Assembly (NCBI GenBank): GCA_037043015.1
Contig: CM073322.1
Span: 11,915,601 to 11,979,600 of the forward strand
Direction of reading: 5' to 3'
Length of the DNA stretch: 64,000 nt
Origin: Bryum argenteum
Taxonomy: Eukaryota > Streptophyta > Bryopsida > Bryales > Bryaceae
Shown: piece by piece, positions 56,968 through 64,000 of the stretch
Numbering within the stretch: position 1 is the stretch's first letter
How the letters are laid out: every line of letters starts with the position of its first letter
The notes under the pieces: model-generated
Database searches by the model: none
What the model saw: only the letters and a program-made list of their open reading frames with translations
What the model was told of the DNA's origin: nothing
Translations under genes and position numbers: made by a program

Positions 56968-59900
56968 ATGGACGAAACCGCTAGCGGTAGTGAGAGAGGA
57001 AAGGAGATAGGTCAGAGAAAGAAGAAGCGGAGGGGTGGTACGAAGTTCACTAACTCTAAAGCACAGAGGCGTAGTGCTTTGCGGAAGCGCGATGGGAGAA
57101 GCTGTAGCGGCGATGATCGGGAGCCAGACGGGTACGATATCTTGATCGATGATGATGTGCTACCGCCATTCAGGCGGACTATCAAAATGCGATCGCTCAA
57201 CCTCGACAGTGTCCCGGAGAGTGTGGGGACTGACGAAGCTGAAGAAGAGCAGGAGGAATGGAGTAGAGGGCAGTTGAAGACGTCTAGCGAGACTATTTGC
57301 ACGGATAGAGATGAGGATGGAGGTGTGGATTCTAAGCATGAGGTAAGAAAGTAGTGTTTGTTCAAAATTGTTCGTAAAGGTCAACAAATGCTGGAATATA
57401 TATATAAATTAATAACAGCATGTGATGTCTTCAGGATCGCAAAAGATTGGAAGAGGATGAAATTGGATCTGGAGATGAAGCAACAACTTTTGAAGAAAAA
57501 AGAGTCACTGATATGGGCGAGAGAGCAGATGCCTCTTCTGAGCACGGGACACAGAATGATGGTGCGGATGAATTTGAGCCAAGTGAAGAAGAATTAGAGG
57601 AGGTACATGAGAAACCCTACTTCCTGGTTTACTGGGAGGACTTAGGGTTGATTAAGTATAGAATCAACGACTGTTCTTTCTTCAATATGAAGTAGTGTTG
57701 ACTTTTCATATGTATTTAAGAGGGTTTCATGATATATATGAACCCAGTGCTGAGTAATAAATTACGGGTCCCAAGTTCGTACTTGGGGTCCCCAGCTTTG
57801 GACTTGTATAATTTGAAATTGTATTATTTTGAAACATAAAAATTTGTATTAAATTTATTTCCATAATTTGGAGATATAAGAAACTAAGATTTAGTGGGTT
57901 GTGGCGAGGCTGGTACTGTTAGCGGTCTCGTTCCCATCGGTGCTGGCCCGACCGGTATTGGTATTGCCCGTAAAGATTGGATGGTGGTGCGGTGGCGGCC
58001 CGAGTTAGTGCGGTGTGCCGGTCCGGTGTCGGTCTTGGTGCCCGGCCGGTGTCGTTGTTATCTTGCGGTAGTGCGGTGCGGGGCGGTGCCGGTTCTCGCC
58101 CGTGATGGTGCCGCGCGGTCTTTGGGCCGGGAGGTGCGGTGCGATCCGGGACCGGGTATAAGTAGGGAAGTTGGGGCCGGGTATAAACAGGGGAGTTGAG
58201 GCTTGGGTAGTATAGGGCCGAAAAGGTCCTTGGGGTAGGTAAGAACACGAGTGGCGGGACGGGAGAGCTGCTGCCTGGGCAAATGGTGATTGCGAGACTG
58301 CGGGAGAATTCGGCGATGGCGGCCAAAACCCTTATCGTCGTTGCGACTTTGGCGGGTCCAGAATTAGGATGAGGGATTAGAAAGCACTAAAGAGAGAATA
58401 TGGGGACAGCTATGTACGTCGAGAATAGAATGACGATTTTTGGCATTCGAAGGAGTGCGTGAAACGCGATGTTTTTTTGAAACATTGTTGTTCCGCGATG
58501 TGTGCAAAGAAGCAAACGCAGATCGGGAGGACGAAGGAGAAATGGCGAAGTCTCATGGAAGAAGAAGTGGCTATGGTTCATGGAGGAGAGGACGTGAACA
58601 CAACTTTAGAGAATGTGAGTTGATTCGAATCCGGTTTGTTTGCCGAGTATTACAGAGCTCATCCCTACGCTCCCGGCGAAGCGATCAGACGCGCACGAGG
58701 TGGAGAGGTGCTACTCCCGCAATTTCAAGGTTAGGAGTTCTAACCTAAATGGCACTTGTGGATAGTAAGTAAATTATCTGTGGCTACCCCATCTAGTCCT
58801 GCGGCACCGGAAGTCTGTGACTGTGGAGAGGAGGATGTAATTCGGGAGGGGCCCTTGTGGTTTACATTTAGGTTTTTTTTTCTCAAACTGCCGATCTGGG
58901 GCTACTCCTTGTAATCTGCGGCACCGCAAGTCGGTGACTCTGGCCGAGAAGGATGGAATTCGGGAGGGGCCTCGTGCTTTCCATTTCGTTTTTTCTTCTC
59001 AAACTGTTGATCTTTGGCTACCCCTCCTAGTCCTAGGCACCGCAAGTCTGTGACTGTGGGGAGGAGGATGGAATTCGGGGAGGGCCCTCGTGGTATCGTT
59101 TTTGTTTGTTTTTCTCAACCTCGTGATCTGTGGCTACCCCTTCTAATCTGCGGCACCGCGAGCCTGTAAGTGTGGCCGAGGAGGATGGCATTCGGGAGGG
59201 GCCCGTGGTTTCGATTTGGTTTTTTTTTTCTCAAACTGCTGATCTCTGGCTACCCCTTGTAATCTGCGGCGCCGCAAGTCGGTAACTGTGGCGGAGGAGG
59301 ATGGAATTCGGGAGGGGCCCTCGTGGTATCAATTTCGTTTGTTTTCCTCGACCTCTAGATCTGTGACTACCCCTTCTAATCTGCGGCACCGCGAGTCTGT
59401 AAGTGTGGCCGAGGAGGATGGAATGCGGGAGCAGCCAGTGGTTTCCATTTCGTTTTTTTTTCTCAAACTGCTGATCTGTGGACTGTGGCCCCCTTCTAAT
59501 TTGCGGCACCGCAAGTCTGTGACTGTGGACAGGAGGAAGGAATTCGGGAGGGGCCCTCGTTATGCATTTCGTTTTTTTTTTTTTCAAACTGCTGATCTGT
59601 GGCCCCCTTCTAATCCTGCGGCACCTCAAGTCTGTGACTGTGGACAGGAGAACGGAATTCGGGAGGGGCCCTTGTGGTTTGCTTTTGAATTTTTTTTCTT
59701 AAAATTCTGATCTATGGCCCCCTTCTAGTCTGCGGCACCGCAAGTCTCATGGATCATGGACGGGAGGAAGGAATTCGGGAGGGGCCCTCGTTATGCATTT
59801 CGTTTTTTTTTTCTCAAATCTGCGATCTCGGGCCCCCTTCTAATCTGCGGCACCTCAAGTCTCAGGATCGTGGACAGGAGAACGGAATTCGGGAGGGGCC

Positions 59901-62289
59901 CTTGTGGTTTGCTTTTGAATTTTTTTTCTTAAAATTCTGATCTATGGCCCCCTTCTAGTCTGCGGCACCGCAAGTCTGTGACTGTGGACAGGAGGAAGGA
60001 ATTCGGGAGGGGCCCTCGTGTTATGCATTTCGTTTTTTTATCTAAAACTGCTGACCTGTGGCTACCCCTTGCAATCCTGCGGCACCGCAAGTCTGTGACT
60101 GTGGAGAGGAGGATGGAATTCGGGAGGGGCCCTCGTGGTATCGATTTTGTTTGTTTTTCTCAACCTCGTGTTCTGTGGGTACCCCTTCTCATCTGCGGCA
60201 CCGCGAGTCTGTAAGTGTGGCCGTGGAGGATGGCATTCGGGAGGGGCCCGTGGTTTCAATTTGGTTTTTTTTTCTCAAACTTGCTGATCTCTGGCTTCCC
60301 CTTCTAGTCTGCGGCACCGCAAGTCTGTGACTGTGGAGAGGAGGGTGGAATGCGGGAGGCGCCCTCGTGGTATCCATTACGTTTTTGTTCTCAACCTCGT
60401 GACATGTGGCTACCCCATGCAATCCTGCGGCACCGCAAGTCTGTGACCGTGGGGGAGGAGGGTGGAATTCGGGAGGGGCCTCGTTATGCATTTCGTTTTT
60501 TTTTTTTCTCAACTGCTGATCTGTGGCCCCCTTCTAATCTGCGGCACCGCAAGTCTGTGACTGTGGAGAGGAGGGTGGAATTCGGGAGGGGCACTCGTGG
60601 TATCCATTTCGTTTTATTTTCTCAAACTCGTGATCCGTGGCTACCCCTTGTAATCCTGCGGCACCGCAAGTCTGTGACAGTGGGCGAGGAGGGTGGAATT
60701 CGGGAGCGGCCCTCGTGATTTGGTTTTGAATTTTTCTTCTCAAACTGCTGATCTGTGGCCCCCTTCTAGTCTGCGGCACCGCAAGTATGTATCTGTAGCC
60801 GAGGTGGGTGGAATTCGGGAGGGGCACTCGTGGTATCCATTTCGTTTTATTTTCTCAAACTCGTGATCCGTGGCTACCCCTTGTAATCCTGCGGCACCGC
60901 AAGTCTGTGACCGTGGGCGAGGAGGGTGGAATTCGGGAGCGGCCCTCGTGATTTGGTTTTGAATTTTTCTTCTCAAACTGCTGATCTGTGGCCCCCTTCT
61001 AGTCTGCGGCACCGCAAGTCCGTAACTGTGGAGAGCAGGGTGGAATTCGGGAGGGGCCCTGGTGATTTGCATTTCGTTTTTTTTTCTCAAACCGCTGACC
61101 TGTGGCTACCCCTTGCAATCCTGCGGCACCGCAAGTCTGTGACCGTGGGGGAGGAGGGTGGAATTCGGGAGGGGCCTTCGTGATTTTGTTTTGAATTTTT
61201 TATCTAATACTGCAGACCTGTGGCTACCCCTTGCAATCCTGCGGCACCGCAAGTCTATGACTGTAGCCGAGGAGGGTGGAGTTCGTGAGCGGCCCTCGTG
61301 ATTTGGTTTTGAATTTTTTTTCTCAAACTCCTGATCTGTGGCCCCCTTTTAGTCTGCGGCACCGCAAGTCTGTGACTTCGGAGAGGAGGGTGGAATTCGG
61401 GAGGGGCACTCGTGGTATCCATTTCGTTTTATTTTCTCAAACTCGTGATCCGTGGCTACCCCTTGTAATCCTGCGGCACCGCATGTCTGTGACCGTGGGA
61501 GAGGAGGGTGGAATTCGGGAGGGGCCCTCGTGCTTTGGTTTTGTATTTTTTATCTGAAACTGCTGACCTGTGGCTACCCCTTCTAATCCTGCGGCACCGC
61601 AAGTATGTAACTGTAGCCGAGGAGGGTGGAATTCGGGAGGGGCCCTCGTGATTTGCTTTTGAATTTTTTACACTTCGTTATTGATCTGTGGCTTCCTCTC
61701 TTGTTCTGCGGTACCGCAAGGTTCTGACAGTGGCTGAGTCGGGATGGATTTCGGGAGAGGCCGTCGTGTTTTGCATTTGATTTTTGGATTACCAATTTCT
61801 GGTCTGTGGCTTACGATTTTGTATTGTGCCACCGGTACTCTTTTTGATTTGGATATGTTGACTCTGGACAACTTTCTATGGTTCTTGATTGATAGTTATA
61901 TCTAATTCACTAATGTCAATTGTTTGGCAATTGTCGCTGATAAATGTGTTCAATGTTCTCTGTGGTTATGCAGGACCTAAAGACACTTAAAGTTGTCCCT
62001 GAGGTCGAGGAATCGGATGCCGACAGTGACTTATCGGCATTGAGAGAGAATGTCTTGGCTTATGTAGAGTCCCGGCGTTTAGTAATACCGTTGTCATCGG
62101 TTCCCGAAACTCCGCCTCTTGCCCCCCATCGGTCACACTTCACGTGATGACTTTGATCGGGTTGCACGAGCGAAGCGCATGCGCAATTATTACATTCAAG
62201 CAAAAGCTCTTAGAGATGAGGCTAAGGCATTAGCTAGAGTTACACCACGTCGGTCACCGCGACTTGCAGCGAAGTTGAAATCTATATAG
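56968..62289 (+). CDS. Acidic, probably nuclear protein of unknown function
   Basis: Three exons are proposed: 56968-57342, 57435-57602 and 61974-62289, all phase 0. The product begins MDETASGSERGKEIG, has a Lys/Arg cluster (GQRKKKRRGG), long acidic stretches (TDEAEEEQEEW, FEPSEEELEE, EESDADSDLS), then a basic helix-like part (RVARAKRMRNYYIQAKALRD) and a terminal TPRRSPRLAAKL. Such charge blocks are usual in chromatin-associated proteins; no named domain is seen. A run of six C at about 62,119 puts the last part out of frame by one base (stop at 62,145); with five C the frame would be open to 62,289. The second intron is 4.37 kb and contains the 117-bp satellite. The start lies about 560 bases from the divergent transposase start, so the two could share a promoter. 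Alternative: the second exon reads on to a stop at 57,695. Confidence 0.5.
57895..58330. other. GC-rich, GCCGGT-repeated segment inside the long intron
   Basis: An abrupt GC-rich patch full of GGTGCGGTG, GCCGGT and CCGGGTATAA phrases in AT-rich surroundings. The minus-strand frame is Pro/Thr/Arg-rich low complexity. A duplicated GGGCCGGGTATAA near 58,150-58,190 suggests short tandem growth. No function is assignable. Confidence 0.5.
58770..61840. repeat. Satellite array, about 26 monomers of about 117 bp
   Basis: The landmark GCGGCACCGCAAGT (with variants) recurs near 58,801, 58,919, 59,034, 59,151, 59,269, 59,384, 59,502 and so on to about 61,709, at 113-119-bp spacing. Each monomer holds GGAATTCGGGAGGGGCCCTC (an EcoRI site in most), a T-rich stretch with TTTTCTCAAACTGCTGATCT, and GTGGCTACCCC or GTGGCCCCCTTCTA. 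Monomers alternate between these two last variants in places, and some two-unit blocks are near copies of each other (for example 59,643-59,747 and 59,875-59,977). The last units decay towards 61.84 kb. Confidence 0.95.
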
Positions 62290-62429
62290 ATCTAAGACAA
62301 CATTACTTGATTCTTATATCATTTATCTACATTATGAACGACTTGATATATGATTTAATATTTTAGTACTATTCCGATTTATTCTTATGATTTCAGTTTG
62401 GTGTTGTATTCTGTTTCTTGCTTTCACAG

Positions 62430-63789
62430 ATGAGTATATCCGAGCTTCAATCTCTACAAGACGAGGAAGACATCTCTCTTCAAAACATTCAGTCAAGTCC
62501 GCTTCCTCAAGAAGATGATAGCGCACCAGTACAACAAGATATTGAAGAACACATGTCTTCTCCTGTTGCACATGATACTCCTATCGACGCCGAACCTTCT
62601 CCGGAGGCTTTGCCAGATCCAAGAGGACAGGAGTCCCTTTCGGATGACGAAAACTCTCCTTTGCCAAGGAGTGTCAACATTGGCATCGTTCACATGCCAC
62701 CCCATCTCCAAAACAAAGATCCTGATTGGAGTGCGAACGAAATGCGGATGATTCACAAAAGTGATTCCATTGCAGTCATAAACAGGTTCCGTTTCAAACC
62801 TGTTAAGAAGTCTCGTATGCTAATTCCATTGTGCCGTTTGGTTTGTTATCCAAAGGTTCGACCTATCTCCGAACAAGACGTCCGGAAACTCGAGAACGAG
62901 TTCAACAAAGGTTATCGAGAAGGAGATCGGGTAATGTATGTGTCTCCATTCGATAGGAAAGGAAGAGAAAAAAAAGTTGATGCAGGAGACGGTGTGTGGG
63001 AGAATCCGCTATGGAGAGATGCAAACGAAGAGTTTGAGAAGTCTTTGATGTCGGATCCTGATCTTCATCATCTCAGTGGCAAATACTTCTACGTATACGA
63101 AGGGAACCACCGTCTGACGGCGTGGATGCGTCATATAGATAGGTACCATCAGATGGATCGAGCATGGTACATCTCAGTTGATTGCATTGTACTCGATGCT
63201 CGCGGACAAAGCAATCTCCTTCTTGACGCCATGAACGACATCAATTGGTAAGTACTTCAAACAATTTCTTCTTTTTAATTTCAATTCTTTGTAACCTCAA
63301 CGTATTCTCATATATAGGTCTACATTTTCACTATACAGGTCTACCGAACATGACCACGTCGAAGACAGTTTATGTGCGAAGCTGCAACGCATGCGAAAGT
63401 TTGGTAAATTGAAACTTGAAGATTTCAAGGATCTCATTACCCCGGAGGATTACCAAATTTGCAAAAACGCTAAAGCCAAGAAAGAAACATGGTACCCTGT
63501 CACACTTGACGTCTTCGTCAAGTTCTTATACGCGGTAACACTTCTTCATACGTACTAAACACTTCTATCTTGTACTCTTTTCATTATAATTTCTTAGTAC
63601 TAATTCTGTGTTATGTAGAGGAGGTTAGCGAAAGCATCGGATCATGCGGAAGCTTCTTACTACGCCTCTACCCCTAAAGAAAAGCAAACATGGCCAGGAG
63701 TTTGGAGTGCCATGGATAACGCCATCAAAGCGGAAATCAAATCTATTCGAGACAAAAAGTTCGACAAGATGGTTCTTTGTGGCCAATAA
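62430..63789 (+). CDS. Unknown protein with a GNHR motif (ParB/sulfiredoxin-like?)
   Basis: Exons 62430-63247, 63339-63534 and 63619-63789 join in frame to about 394 residues. The start ATG directly follows an AG (TTTCACAG|ATG), so an upstream leader exon is likely. Residues 1-85 are acidic and Ser/Pro-rich. The rest looks globular: SVNIGIVHMPPHLQ, FRFKPVKKSRMLIPLCRLVC, YPKVRPISEQDVRKLENEFN, FYVYEGNHRLTAWMRHI (GNHR about 225-228) and WYISVDCIVLDARGQSN. A strand followed by G-N/x-H-R and a helix, preceded by a region about input positions to act on (PISEQDVRKL), is the arrangement of the ParB N-terminal/sulfiredoxin fold. This is structural analogy only. The C-terminal exons are Lys-rich and end in DKMVLCGQ. 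Two splice acceptors 21 bases apart precede the second exon. It may be transposon-associated or a captured host gene. Confidence 0.55.
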
Positions 63790-64000
63790 CCAACTTGGGA
63801 AAGTATTCCCGAAAGAGGTAAATAATTACGTATACTTAGTTTCCAAGGGGCTCGGAACTATTATCGATTAATCTTGGAATTAATTACTTTGTTTTGCTCG
63901 ATGTGCGAGATCTATTCTCACTCAAACCCGAACCAAGCCCGATATGACAATCGAACGGTTGCACATGGTAGCCACCACCAATGTCCACTTCGATTTTAAG
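63790..64000. other. Window end, continuation unclear
   Basis: After the proposed stop another frame (FVANNQLGKVFPKE) runs to a GTAAATAAT donor at about 63,820, so the gene may continue with a different last splice beyond the window. No other feature is seen. Confidence 0.3.

Noticed and set aside
57919..58326. Pro/Arg/Thr-rich minus-strand frame in the GC-rich patch
   Set aside because: Low-complexity reading of GCCGGT and GGTGCGGTG repeats; no start context, no domain.
59231..61557. Many 60-140-codon frames in the 58.8-61.8 kb region
   Set aside because: They are translations of the 117-bp satellite, repeating the same phrases in several frames on both strands; the period is divisible by three in some units, which keeps frames open.
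1..64000. CRISPR array, prophage or bacterial operon
   Set aside because: The spliced plant genes show a eukaryotic nuclear origin; tandem repeats here have no unique spacers and no cas-like genes.
1..64000. tRNA or rRNA genes
   Set aside because: Only the tRNA-like promoter boxes of the SINE were found; no complete cloverleaf was recognised by eye. A tRNAscan-SE run would settle it.

Overview
This is a nuclear window from a land plant. Every confident gene is split by short canonical GT-AG introns, and the recognisable proteins are plant ones: a serine decarboxylase, a thylakoid bestrophin-like chloride channel, a DUF26/Gnk2 secreted protein, the galactolipid-remodelling enzyme SFR2, an F-box protein and a mitochondrial citrate synthase. 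Small genes in AT-rich, repeat-dense intergenic DNA, plus transposon protein families that I associate with bryophytes, make a seed-free plant, perhaps a liverwort such as Marchantia, my best guess. That guess rests on impression and was not tested by any search.

Layout. 1-12.2 kb is intergenic, with copies of a TTAA-flanked inverted-repeat element and fragments of a tRNA-derived SINE. 12.4-15.9 kb (+) is a six-exon serine decarboxylase gene. 16.7-17.4 kb holds a foldback element and a perfect 34-bp hairpin. 17.9-20.1 kb (-) is a four-exon bestrophin-like channel with a duplicated upstream region. 21.4-22.5 kb (+) is a two-exon DUF26 protein whose intron carries a miniature TTAA element. 24.5-29.1 kb (-) is SFR2 in eleven exons, with G-box motifs upstream. 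31.5-33.0 kb is a cluster of nested small transposons. 33.3-37.0 kb (-) is an F-box protein with a long low-complexity tail. 38.5-43.1 kb (-) is citrate synthase in nineteen exons.

From 43 kb onward mobile DNA dominates. A TTAA element carries a SINE nested inside it. A duplicated promoter/first-exon module is split by a 3.35-kb GC-rich insertion with a 5-bp target duplication. A degenerate MULE-like transposase (52.6-56.4 kb, -) lies head-to-head with a gene for an acidic, probably nuclear protein. The long intron of that gene contains about 26 units of a 117-bp satellite. The window ends with a three-exon gene whose product carries a GNHR motif reminiscent of the ParB/sulfiredoxin fold.

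The host genes are independent housekeeping or stress functions, not a pathway, although SFR2 and the bestrophin-like channel both act in chloroplast membranes. The least explained material is the TTAA-flanked element family, whose termini look like those of the piggyBac superfamily, and the 52-64 kb transposase, satellite and GNHR-protein neighbourhood.
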